Below are positions 34,895 through 44,068 of a stretch of 45,321 nt of DNA, piece after piece. Position numbers and translations under genes: made by a program. The DNA comes from Bacteroidota bacterium (GTDB taxonomy: Bacteria > Bacteroidota > Bacteroidia > Sphingobacteriales > Sphingobacteriaceae), in assembly GCA_021794195.1 (NCBI GenBank), contig JAJYRG010000012.1, positions 1-45,321 on the forward strand, read 5' to 3'. Each line of letters starts with the position of its first letter. Position 1 is the first letter of the stretch. The notes below the pieces were generated by a model, which saw only the letters and a program-made list of their open reading frames with translations, did no database searches and had not been told where the DNA came from.

Positions 34895-35242
34895 CTGAGC
34901 TCGATTATTATTTTTTGCTCAGAACGCTTTGAAATTATCAGATTTCAAGGGAGAGCGGCGAAGGAATAGCGGGCTATTACGGGGAGGTTTCCGGAAGAAG
35001 ATGGGGGATTCAAAGAGAAAAACACCAATTACCTTGACTTTTACAAGAAAAAAAATTAAATTCTGCCGGCAAGATTGTCATTCAATCTTCTATTAATATG
35101 TAAAGCTACTTAAGTCTCTTACAAGGCGACGTGCATTCATCTCTTACGGGGAGGATAAGGCACGAAAAAGCCTTTGCTCATAAAACTTATTAACAAATTT
35201 TAGGTGTTTTTTAAAAACCCTAAGTAGCTGTGTGATGCACGT
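34895..35242 (+). promoter_or_regulatory. Hairpin-rich region upstream of tmm, with crossed inverted repeats
   Basis: The 509 bases before tmm hold no gene but many dyads: CTGAGC/GCTCAG (34895-34922), TTGAAAT/ATTTCAA (34929-34948), AATAG/CTATT (34965-34978), and AAGATTG/CAATCTT (35071-35089). Then come two long complements in crossed order: AGCTACTTA (35104-35112) with TAAGTAGCT (35221-35229), and ACGTGCAT (35129-35136) with ATGCACGT (35235-35242). This order would make a pseudoknot in RNA or two regulator sites in DNA. TCTCTTAC is repeated at 35115 and 35140. A TAATTTTC (35258-35265) resembling a promoter lies after them, in which case they act at the DNA level. Confidence 0.45.
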
Positions 35243-35261
35243 GGCATGACAAGATATATAA

Positions 35262-36668
<1,407 letters not shown>

Positions 36669-36698
36669 TCGTTCGGAATTAAGTTTCTAAAAATTTAC

Positions 36699-36736
36699 CC
36701 CCTTTGTTAAACTGTATGTGCATCAAAGGGGTTTTT
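36699..36736 (+). terminator. Rho-independent terminator after tmm
   Basis: CCCCTTTG (36699-36706) pairs exactly with CAAAGGGG (36724-36731), followed by TTTTTATG. It lies 30 bases after the tmm stop. Confidence 0.85.
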
Positions 36737-36869
36737 ATGTTAACCCTGAATTCAATTATTAAAATGCTACATTACGAGTTGATAGGGAATACTTACGCCC
36801 CCCGAGAAGATAAATCTTTAATTCAACCGATTCTCGAACGTACAGTGCACCGGACTCCATCCAGAAAAA

Positions 36870-38072
36870 TTAACCCGCCGTAGTTTTGATCTTCCTTCCT
36901 AAAAACATAATGAGGAAACAACTTACACAAGTACAAACTGCCATCACCACAATCATAGGTTTTTCCGTATGGTTATGCAGAAAACTTGTCAAAAAAGAAG
37001 CAAATGCCCCTATAGTCATCTGAATAAAACCCAATAAAGCAGAAGCACTTCCGGCGGATTTTGTAAAAGGGTTAAGAGATAGTGCCGAAGCATTCGGAAA
37101 CACAAAACCCTGACAAGACATGTATGAGAAAATGAGCGCTATCAAGATAGGGAGAGTCATCCAGTCAAATAAGCTCAAAGTGATCATCGTCAGGCCGACC
37201 AGGGCTTGGATACTGGCGGCTGTTCGAGCTACCCTTTCGCTTGAAAACCTGTTTAAAACCACATTATTAACCTGGCTTGCGATCACCATTCCCGCCGCGA
37301 TCAATCCGAATATCCATCCATACTGCCTTTCATTGACCCCATACAACTCCATCATCACAAAGGGTGATCCGGAAAGGTAAGCGTATAAGCCCGAAGCACT
37401 GAATGCCCCGGCGGATGCGTAAATATAGAATTGCGGGACTTTACCCACACGCAAAAAATTAGATATAATGGCTCTGGGCCTCAAAGACATGGTGATATCA
37501 GCACCCCGTTTTTCAGGAAGGAAAAAGAATACCCCTACTAATACGAGAAATATAAGCAGCGCTAAGGCTATAAAAATAGCATTCCAACCAAAATAATGGG
37601 TAACATACCCGCCAAAAGTAGGTGCTAACACCGGGGATACCCCAATGACCAACATCAACATGGAAAAAATTTTGGCTGTCTCTTGAGGTGGAAAATAATC
37701 GCGCACAAAAGCACGCGCTGCGACCATGCCCGAGCAGCTGCCTAAGGCCTGCACAAAACGGTAGAAAATAAGACTTTCTACCGACTGGATATAAGCCAAT
37801 ACGATAGAAGCGGCAATATAAATAAACAAGCCTGTCATCAGTGGAATCCGCCGCCCGAATCGATCCAATAAAGGGCCGTAAATCATCTGACCTACCGCTA
37901 TCCCGACAAAAAAAGAAGTCAATGAAAGCTGTACTTTATCTATTGTAGTATTCAGATCCGAAGCGATGTATTCAAAACCCGGCAAATACATATCTATGGA
38001 AAAAGGCCCTATCGCACTTAACAACCCTAATAGAAAGACTATTACTCCTTTGTTTTTTATTTTTTTTGACAT
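36870..38072 (-). CDS. Bcr/CflA-family multidrug MFS transporter
   Basis: Major facilitator of 400 residues with twelve predicted helices, of the Bcr/CflA drug-resistance group. The start (FLLGLLSAIGPFSIDMYLPGF) is the family's typical TM1, and GPLLDRFGRRIPLM is motif A near residue 68. RFVQALGSCSGMVAARAFVRDYF, near residue 110, is the extended motif seen in Bcr/CflA transporters. Expected to export drugs or metabolites by proton antiport. Its predicted promoter lies about 160 bases upstream, so the mRNA has a long leader that includes a 31-codon open frame ending 4 bases before the ATG. Confidence 0.93.
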   Translation of the reverse strand: MSKKIKNKGVIVFLLGLLSAIGPFSIDMYLPGFEYIASDLNTTIDKVQLSLTSFFVGIAVGQMIYGPLLDRFGRRIPLMTGLFIYIAASIVLAYIQSVESLIFYRFVQALGSCSGMVAARAFVRDYFPPQETAKIFSMLMLVIGVSPVLAPTFGGYVTHYFGWNAIFIALALLIFLVLVGVFFFLPEKRGADITMSLRPRAIISNFLRVGKVPQFYIYASAGAFSASGLYAYLSGSPFVMMELYGVNERQYGWIFGLIAAGMVIASQVNNVVLNRFSSERVARTAASIQALVGLTMITLSLFDWMTLPILIALIFSYMSCQGFVFPNASALSLNPFTKSAGSASALLGFIQMTIGAFASFLTSFLHNHTEKPMIVVMAVCTCVSCFLIMFLGRKIKTTAG

Positions 38073-38076
38073 CTAT

Positions 38077-38172
38077 TTATATACATCCAATCTGCATAAA
38101 CTTATTCTTTGAATTACCTAACCTGCTCCCGAAATCACGAATTGACAGGTAATCCGGAACATTATCTCCCAT
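38077..38172 (-). CDS. Possible 31-residue leader peptide upstream of the Bcr/CflA gene
   Basis: An ATG-started frame (MGDNVPDYLSIRDF and so on) of 31 codons ends in TAA 4 bases before the transporter ATG, in a different frame. No ribosome-binding site is seen, though this phylum often lacks one. Its placement would allow translational coupling or drug-induced attenuation, but a frame this short can arise by chance. Confidence 0.2.
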   Translation of the reverse strand: MGDNVPDYLSIRDFGSRLGNSKNKFMQIGCI

Positions 38173-38229
38173 GCTGTTCCACGGTCACGAGGTGTATGGT
38201 GAACTGATTTGAAGCGCCGAAGTTTGTGC

Positions 38230-38237
38230 CAAAGGTA
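38230..38237 (-). promoter_or_regulatory. Predicted -7 element for the Bcr/CflA gene
   Basis: The minus strand reads TACCTTTG, an exact TAnnTTTG. Initiation near 38223 would give a leader of about 150 bases. Confidence 0.5.
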
Positions 38238-38414
38238 CGGCAAAAGACGCTAACTTACATCTCCACACCGCAAAACCGCTCAAACTGGAGAAAGTTTACT
38301 TTATAAAATTAAAACTCAATATATTGACAATCAGCCCTTCACTTGAAGTTTATGACAAATTTCACAGGGGCATACCGGTGTTAAGCCGGTAGCACAAACG
38401 TAAAAATTAAATTC

Positions 38415-41381
38415 TCATTCCCTTGTCATAATTTCATTCTCTTCCCCTGGCGGGCATAACGCTTCATATAATAATTCTACCGGATGAAACGCTTTTTTGT
38501 GGGTCCCCTCGTATATCTGATGGCGGCAGCTCGTACCGGATGCGGCAATCCGGACATCTTCCGCACTTTTTCGCACTGCAGGAAACAAAACCAACTCGCC
38601 TATTTTCATCGATACTTCATAATGTTCTCTTTCAAAACCAAAAGAGCCTGCCATACCACAACAGCCCGAAGGAATGACTTCCACCTCGTAGTTTTGTGGA
38701 AAACGCAGAATATATTCTGAAGCATGACTTACATGCAAAGCTTTCTGATGACAATGGTTTTGCAGCTTTATCTTGCATTTCTTTTGCGTAAAGGAGCTTT
38801 TAGAAATATTTCCTTTACGCATTTCCCGCATCAAAAACTCTTCTATTGTCCAGGCATATTGCCCTATATTTTCGGCCTCTTTTATCCATTTTTCAGAGAC
38901 GAGATCCAGATATTCATCCCGAAAGCTCAATATAGCAGAAGGTTCTACACCGACCAAAGGTACTTCTTCCTTGATTAAGGAAGTAAATATTTCCATATTC
39001 TTATCCGCTATTTTTTTAGCTTGTCTCAATAAGCCTTTCGACATTAAGGCCCTACCGCTGCTTTTATGTTTTATGAATTGCGGATGATATCCCAACGCTT
39101 CCAGTAGCAAAATAGCTTTTTGGCCTATCTTTTTATCTTGATAATTGGTAAACTCATCGCAAAAAAAATATACACTCCCTCTTTTTTTCTGCTGAAGTGT
39201 AGGTTTTTTTCTTTTTGTAAACCAATGGTATAAACTTCCGTCATGGAGTTTCGGCAGTTCCCGGTATTCAGAAAAATGAAGCATTTTTTTAATAAGCCGG
39301 CTTGTCCATCGCGTTGAAACTATACGGTTATATAAGCCGGGCATGAGCATAGCCACGCGCATAATTTGATGAAGATTTCCAATCATTCTTGTGCGTAAGG
39401 GCACTCCATGGGCGTCATAATACCCTTGCATAAAATCGGCTTTGAGTTTCGCCATATCTACACTGGAAGGGCATTCCGACTTACACCCTTTACAGCTCAG
39501 GCACAAGTCCAGCACTTCTTTTACTTCCGGATGATCAAAAGGGTTGTTCTTATCTGAATGGGCGATAAACTCTCTAAGAGCATTCGCGCGGGCCCGGGTA
39601 GTATCCTTCTCATTTTTCGTTGCCATATAAGACGGGCACATCGTTCCGCCTGCCAAATGTGTTTTTCGACAGTCTCCCGAGCCATTGCACTGTTCTACAT
39701 GCTGCATAAAATTCTGCCCGGCGTAGCGGTAAACACTTTTTATTTCTTTTCGTTTCCGGTACGCATCATAGCGTAAATGCGTATCCATAGCTGGTGCATC
39801 TACGATTTTACCGGGATTAAATATCCCCTTTGGATCCCATGTTTGCTTGATCTCTTTTAGAAGGTGATAATTCTCCTCTCCTATCATGATAGGGATAAAT
39901 TCTCCACGCAAGCGCCCGTCACCATGCTCACCGCTCAGCGACCCTTTGTATTTTTTGACCAGATACGCTATCTCAAGTGCAATCTGCCGAAACATCTCCT
40001 TTCCTTCCCGCTTCTTTAGGTTTAAAATAGGGCGTAAGTGTAATTCTCCCACAGAGGCATGGGCATAATGCACGGCATATAATCCGTATTTATCCAATAC
40101 CTTATTAAATTCTTCAATGTATGCGGGCAGATCGTAAATATCTACCGCGGTATCTTCAATGACCGAAACTGGCTTTTCATCCCCCGGCATATTACTCAGC
40201 AAACCTAGCCCCGCTTTGCGCAAACTCCATACCCGTTGCTTATCTTTACCGGATACCCGTGGAAAATAATAGCCCACCCCTTCTTTACGCATATCTTTTT
40301 CTATAGCCTCCGCTTTTCTGCCAATTTCCCCCTCTGTACGCCCATCGCATTCAATAATTAAAACGGCCTGGGGATTCCCTTTTATGAAAAAACGATTTTC
40401 TATCTGGGTAAGGTTGTTTTTTGTACACTCCAGGATATAATGATCCATTAATTCTACACTCCTCGGTTGGTGCTGCAAAGCAATGATATTCGCTTTTAGA
40501 GCTTCTTTTATACTGTTAAAATGCACGCACAAAAGAGTTGTAGGAAAGGGGGGTGTGGGCACCACTTTTACTTTTATTTCCGTGATAAAAGCTAATGTCC
40601 CTTCCGAACCACAGAGCAATTTGCAAAAATTAAAAAGGGGCTCACCTGCAAAAAAAGGATCACTTTTCATGAGTTCATCTACTGCGTAGCCCGTATTCCG
40701 GCGTCTTACTTCCGGTTTCGGGAACTCCCTCAAAATTCTCTGCTGGATAGAGTATTCCCCTAAAGTTTTCTTGGCTTGTTGGTACAGCCTACCTTCTAGG
40801 GTCGGCAGCTTAGACTTCGTTATAAAATCGTCAAAAGATAAACTTTTAAAACATACTTTCGAGCCATCGCTCAACACAGCTTTTATCTCTAAAGTATGTT
40901 CCCGGGTACTTCCATAGATTAAAGAATTGGATCCACAAGAGTTGTTTCCCACCATTCCTCCGATCATAGCTCTATTAGCAGTAGAAGTCTCAGGAGCAAA
41001 AAAAAGATTGTATGTATCCAAAGCTTGATTAAGCTCATCGCGGATCACACCCGGCTGCACCCTCACCCACTGTTCTTCGGTGTTTATTTCCAAAATGGAT
41101 GTGAAATATTTAGAAATATCCACAATTATCCCCTGCCCCACCACCTGACCGGCCAAAGAGGTCCCGGCTGCCCTTGGGATCAAAGACACCTGATGCCCAT
41201 TTGCATATTCCACCAACCGGACAATATCTTCTTCGGAACGCGGAAAAGCAACAGCCAGAGGCATTTCTCTATACGCAGACGCATCGGTTGCATACAGATG
41301 CCGCATCGTCCTATCCATATGCAATTCACCTTCAAAAAACTTGGACAATTTTTGCAAATCCGAAATGAGGGGAGCTTCCAT
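38415..41381 (-). CDS. YdiJ-like FAD/Fe-S D-2-hydroxyacid (D-2-hydroxyglutarate) dehydrogenase
   Basis: Fusion protein of 988 residues. The N-terminal half is a GlcD/lactate-oxidase-type FAD module: PRAAGTSLAGQVVGQG near residue 66, GNNSCGSNSLIYG near 150, and SGEHGDGRLRGEF near 480. The C-terminal half has ferredoxin-type cysteines (CNGSGDCRK...MCPSY near 564 and CLSCKGCKSECP near 624) and a late CCG motif GCCGMAGSFG near 904. This matches E. coli YdiJ (about 1000 residues), reported to oxidise D-2-hydroxyglutarate to 2-oxoglutarate. It starts 5 bases after the HglS-like gene, so both are co-transcribed and probably consecutive. D-lactate is the alternative substrate, but the context favours D-2-hydroxyglutarate. 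Confidence 0.9.
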   Translation of the reverse strand: MEAPLISDLQKLSKFFEGELHMDRTMRHLYATDASAYREMPLAVAFPRSEEDIVRLVEYANGHQVSLIPRAAGTSLAGQVVGQGIIVDISKYFTSILEINTEEQWVRVQPGVIRDELNQALDTYNLFFAPETSTANRAMIGGMVGNNSCGSNSLIYGSTREHTLEIKAVLSDGSKVCFKSLSFDDFITKSKLPTLEGRLYQQAKKTLGEYSIQQRILREFPKPEVRRRNTGYAVDELMKSDPFFAGEPLFNFCKLLCGSEGTLAFITEIKVKVVPTPPFPTTLLCVHFNSIKEALKANIIALQHQPRSVELMDHYILECTKNNLTQIENRFFIKGNPQAVLIIECDGRTEGEIGRKAEAIEKDMRKEGVGYYFPRVSGKDKQRVWSLRKAGLGLLSNMPGDEKPVSVIEDTAVDIYDLPAYIEEFNKVLDKYGLYAVHYAHASVGELHLRPILNLKKREGKEMFRQIALEIAYLVKKYKGSLSGEHGDGRLRGEFIPIMIGEENYHLLKEIKQTWDPKGIFNPGKIVDAPAMDTHLRYDAYRKRKEIKSVYRYAGQNFMQHVEQCNGSGDCRKTHLAGGTMCPSYMATKNEKDTTRARANALREFIAHSDKNNPFDHPEVKEVLDLCLSCKGCKSECPSSVDMAKLKADFMQGYYDAHGVPLRTRMIGNLHQIMRVAMLMPGLYNRIVSTRWTSRLIKKMLHFSEYRELPKLHDGSLYHWFTKRKKPTLQQKKRGSVYFFCDEFTNYQDKKIGQKAILLLEALGYHPQFIKHKSSGRALMSKGLLRQAKKIADKNMEIFTSLIKEEVPLVGVEPSAILSFRDEYLDLVSEKWIKEAENIGQYAWTIEEFLMREMRKGNISKSSFTQKKCKIKLQNHCHQKALHVSHASEYILRFPQNYEVEVIPSGCCGMAGSFGFEREHYEVSMKIGELVLFPAVRKSAEDVRIAASGTSCRHQIYEGTHKKAFHPVELLYEALCPPGEENEIMTRE

Positions 41382-41386
41382 GGAAA

Positions 41387-42295
41387 CTACTTCTTTTTCA
41401 TCTGATCGGTATAAGTACTCTCAAAAATCTTGTCGGCATTGCCGGTTTCAAACCCTTCCCGGCGATGGTGATTTTCAATCTGTTCTTTGGGTAAATCCTT
41501 ATATTGTGGCAGCACTTTACGTTCTGCAAATTCCACATAGCTGCCCGCAATTTCTAAAGTAACACCGTCTACAAACTCAGCTTTATACAGCGCGGAAACT
41601 GTACTGCTCTGCTTTAACAGACCGTCTTCACTGGTCTTGATTTTCCCGCCGGAAGAATTAAGTTTTATCCCTATACTTTCTAAAAAAAGATTAAACTCTT
41701 CGATAGTGTTATACCCTTCTTTCAACTCATGGATACTGATGGTATAATGGTTTAAATAATACCGGTTGTAGATCACCCAAGCTGCATATTCGCTTTCTTC
41801 TAACAGCTGTTTATACTCTTCGGAAGTGGGCAAAGCCCATAATGGATTTTGCAAAAACGCAGCTACTTCCTGTCCGTTGTCCAACTCCAAGCTTTCTACA
41901 GGATCTGATTTTATCCCGTCGGTATATTTATAAATAATATCCTGAGCTTCTTTGCTAAGCTCTTCTACTTTTAATTCTGACATAAATATACGGGGATATT
42001 CAGGCGCGGGAGGAGCATACCAATAGGCGTTTAATTTTTTGGCATCAAAATGGTAAAAGTCTTGTCGGGTATACCCATAATGCAGAAATACTTTCTCTAA
42101 AGATTGTATTGCCAAATGAGGTACTCCTAAAGTGCGGAAAGCAATATGATCATTTACAATATCCGATTGAGAATGAACAATACCTTTTTCCAAAAGAGCA
42201 TTTGTAATTTTATCTACGTCTGTTACATTTTCACGGTAATGCTCAAACAGATCGTTTAAAACTATATGCAGGGGGGTGTCGTTTTTAAAAATCAT
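41387..42295 (-). CDS. hglS: HglS-like 2-oxoadipate dioxygenase/decarboxylase (DUF1338)
   Basis: DUF1338-family Fe(II) enzyme of 302 residues. HglS of Pseudomonas putida converts 2-oxoadipate to D-2-hydroxyglutarate and CO2 with O2. Its metal ligands (two His and one Glu) and a substrate-binding Arg have clear counterparts here: NDHIAFRTL near residue 48 supplies His and Arg, LNHYTISIHEL near 180 supplies the second His, and GSYVEFAERK near 250 the Glu. The protein is shorter than the P. putida form but retains these blocks. It is the first gene of a two-gene operon with the YdiJ-like dehydrogenase, 5 bases apart. An AAGGAAGAA site precedes the ATG. Upstream lysine-degradation genes are not in the window. 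Confidence 0.85.
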   Translation of the reverse strand: MIFKNDTPLHIVLNDLFEHYRENVTDVDKITNALLEKGIVHSQSDIVNDHIAFRTLGVPHLAIQSLEKVFLHYGYTRQDFYHFDAKKLNAYWYAPPAPEYPRIFMSELKVEELSKEAQDIIYKYTDGIKSDPVESLELDNGQEVAAFLQNPLWALPTSEEYKQLLEESEYAAWVIYNRYYLNHYTISIHELKEGYNTIEEFNLFLESIGIKLNSSGGKIKTSEDGLLKQSSTVSALYKAEFVDGVTLEIAGSYVEFAERKVLPQYKDLPKEQIENHHRREGFETGNADKIFESTYTDQMKKK

Positions 42296-42332
42296 AAGAT
42301 TCTTCCTTTATAAGGTTCTCTATATAAACCTA

Positions 42333-42340
42333 CAAAAATA
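42333..42340 (-). promoter_or_regulatory. Predicted -7 element for the hglS-ydiJ operon
   Basis: The minus strand reads TATTTTTG, an exact TAnnTTTG. Initiation near 42326 leaves about 30 bases to the hglS ATG at 42295. Confidence 0.5.
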
Positions 42341-42535
42341 TCTTGGCAAATGTTTGATATATATTGTTTTTATTGAAGAAGCAATCTCCTTTTCCCTAGG
42401 GTTTCTGTGTGGCACCATCACTGAAAGCAGATCTGTTTTCTTAATGCTGGCGCTTGCTCTCCTGAGCAGTGCCTTTTGAAAAACAAAATGTAGCTTTTTT
42501 TATTAATTTGGTTCCGCTCATGAACGCTGGGTCTA

Positions 42536-42557
42536 GCCCTTGGATGCACCCAAGGGC
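42536..42557. other. GC-rich hairpin GCCCTTGG/CCAAGGGC
   Basis: GCCCTTGG (42536-42543) and CCAAGGGC (42550-42557) are exact complements around an ATGCAC loop. It sits about 60 bases before an orphan terminator and could be the first stem of a small RNA. Confidence 0.45.
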
Positions 42558-42619
42558 CAAGGTGCTTTTCCGTTTCACCCATTTATTCAACAAAACAAAG
42601 AATAAGGAAAATGCTTTGT

Positions 42620-42662
42620 GAATTTTGAAAAGCCAAGCTCTTCAAAATTCAGCGTTTTTTTT
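42620..42662 (+). terminator. Orphan rho-independent terminator
   Basis: GAATTTTGAA (42620-42629) pairs exactly with TTCAAAATTC (42641-42650), followed by AGCG and a run of T. No plus-strand gene lies upstream for over 5 kb, so it probably ends an unannotated transcript. A TTAATTTG near 42512-42519 could start an RNA of about 140 bases. Confidence 0.5.
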
Positions 42663-42693
42663 GTTTATGAAGATAAAACCATGAATAAAAGGG

Positions 42694-42807
42694 TACCGAG
42701 GTTTTGTCGCTCCAGCCTCCCCCGTAAGCCCTGCACAGCACAGGCTGACTCCGCATTTCCCCTCCCACTATCCCGTCTCTGTGCAGGGCTTCTATCCGAC
42801 CTTGGTA
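42694..42807. repeat. GC-rich imperfect inverted repeat, unknown type
   Basis: TACCGAGGT (42694-42702) pairs with ACCTTGGTA (42799-42807, one G-U). AAGCCCTGCACAG (42726-42738) pairs exactly with CTGTGCAGGGCTT (42779-42791). The core is far richer in G+C than its surroundings. The nesting gives a long hairpin of about 114 bases with a 40-base loop. No transposase, integrase site or coding likeness was seen. Confidence 0.5.
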
Positions 42808-42894
42808 AAACGGGAGGACGCTAGATCGGGATGTACTAGTCCGATTTTAATTCCTGCTTAAAGCCAAAAAACACTTCACAAAACCATGGATATT

Positions 42895-43016
42895 GTTATT
42901 TCGAATGAAATGAGAAATCTCAGACCAAAGAAGAAGAAATGTGTTCTACTGTAGTACATTAAGGATAGGTACAGCGCTATAGCTTTGAGATCCCTCGACA
43001 GGCCCGGGATGGACAG
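42895..43016. repeat. REP-like imperfect palindrome
   Basis: The left arm GTTATTTCGAATGAAATGAG followed by AAATCTCA, and the right arm TGAGATCCCTCG followed by CCCGGGATGGACAGC, are related inverted repeats. They resemble the GTCATTTCGA...GAGATCCCTCG...GGGATGACA intergenic repeats common in Bacteroidetes and other bacteria. Together with 42536-42807 this accounts for much of the 975-base gene-free stretch 42296-43270; no coding sequence was recognised there. Confidence 0.6.
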
Positions 43017-43125
43017 CAGGTGTGTAAGGCTCTGCAAAAAACAAGCTTCAAAACTCCCTTATCCACTCTAATCCCTAACCCCTCATCTCCAGTCCCTGAA
43101 ATATTTTAAGCACGGGTTTTACATA

Positions 43126-43133
43126 TACTTTTG
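43126..43133 (+). promoter_or_regulatory. Predicted -7 element for ku-ligD
   Basis: TACTTTTG followed by C is an exact TAnnTTTGC. Initiation near 43141 would give a leader of about 130 bases before the ku ATG. Confidence 0.4.
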
Positions 43134-43270
43134 CGGCACAACAGAAAGTTCCCTCTACAATTAATATTACCCCTATCAATTAATCTCTGATTGTCAGTAC
43201 TTCCTTAGGGCCGGAGTTAATAAAAACAAAACTGGACAGGAATCTGTATTCATCATAAACATACACGACT

Positions 43271-44050
43271 ATGAGAGCTATTTGGAATGGTGCTATCGGT
43301 TTCGGTTTGGTCAATATACCCATCAAACTGTATTCGGCGACAGATTCAAGCACATTGGATCTGGACATGCTGGACAGCAAGGATCTGAGTAATATACGTT
43401 TTAAGCGTGTGAACGAAAACACGGGAAAAGAAGTCGCCTGGGAAAATATCGTCAAAGGTTATAAACTGGAAGATAAATACATTGTCCTTGAAGATAAGGA
43501 TTTTAAAGCGGCAAGGCCTGAAAAGACGAAAACATTAGCTATTTCCCAGTTTGTCAAAGAAGCAGAAATTGACCCTGCACTTTTTGAAACGCCTTATTTT
43601 TTAGAACCTCAGAAAAATGGGGAAGCCGCCTATAAATTGTTATTAAAAGCTTTGATAAAAACCAAAATGGCCGGGATAGGCTCTTTTGTCCTCAGAGAAA
43701 AAGAAATTCTTTGTATGATACGCCCCTACCAAGGGAACATACTCATGGTAAACAGGATGCGTTATCCTGAAGAACTGCGAACGTACGAGGAACTGAAGAT
43801 CCCAAAGGGTAATGCGCCCAAAACAAATGAGTTAAAAATGGCAGAAGCACTCATTACCTCTTTGGCAAATACTTTTGATCCTGCCGAATATAAAGATACA
43901 TACCATGCCGATCTTTTAAAAATCATAAAGCAAAAGGCAAAAGGCAAAAAAATAAAAATAACAAAAGAAGAAGAAACAAAAGGGAAAGCTACAGACCTTA
44001 TGGCAATGCTGAAAGCCAGCCTCGAAAACAGCAAGAAAAATGTTGGTTAA
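43271..44050 (+). CDS. ku: Non-homologous end-joining protein Ku
   Basis: Bacterial Ku, 259 residues, forms a homodimeric ring on DNA double-strand ends and recruits LigD. The N-terminus MRAIWNGAIGFGLVNIPIKLYSAT is the family signature. The Ku core spans the rest, including KGYKLEDKYIVLEDKDF near residue 65 and KMAGIGSFVLREKE near 135. The C-terminal tail is Lys-rich (KQKAKGKKIKITKEEE) as expected for DNA or LigD contact. ligD follows 18 bases after the stop on the same strand. Confidence 0.96.
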   Translation: MRAIWNGAIGFGLVNIPIKLYSATDSSTLDLDMLDSKDLSNIRFKRVNENTGKEVAWENIVKGYKLEDKYIVLEDKDFKAARPEKTKTLAISQFVKEAEIDPALFETPYFLEPQKNGEAAYKLLLKALIKTKMAGIGSFVLREKEILCMIRPYQGNILMVNRMRYPEELRTYEELKIPKGNAPKTNELKMAEALITSLANTFDPAEYKDTYHADLLKIIKQKAKGKKIKITKEEETKGKATDLMAMLKASLENSKKNVG

Positions 44051-44068
44051 TCTATCATTCCATTCACT

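Larger units (their letters stand above)
38073..38414. other. Intergenic region with long leader of the Bcr/CflA gene
   Basis: Apart from the possible leader peptide and the promoter element at 38230-38237, no gene was recognised. A CATACCGGTG...GCCGGTA-type dyad (about 38370-38390) lies just after the dehydrogenase gene end and could form a small hairpin, without a T-run. Confidence 0.4.

Noticed and set aside
42694..42807. An integron attC site
   Set aside because: The GTTRRRY/RYYYAAC core pair and an integrase gene are missing.
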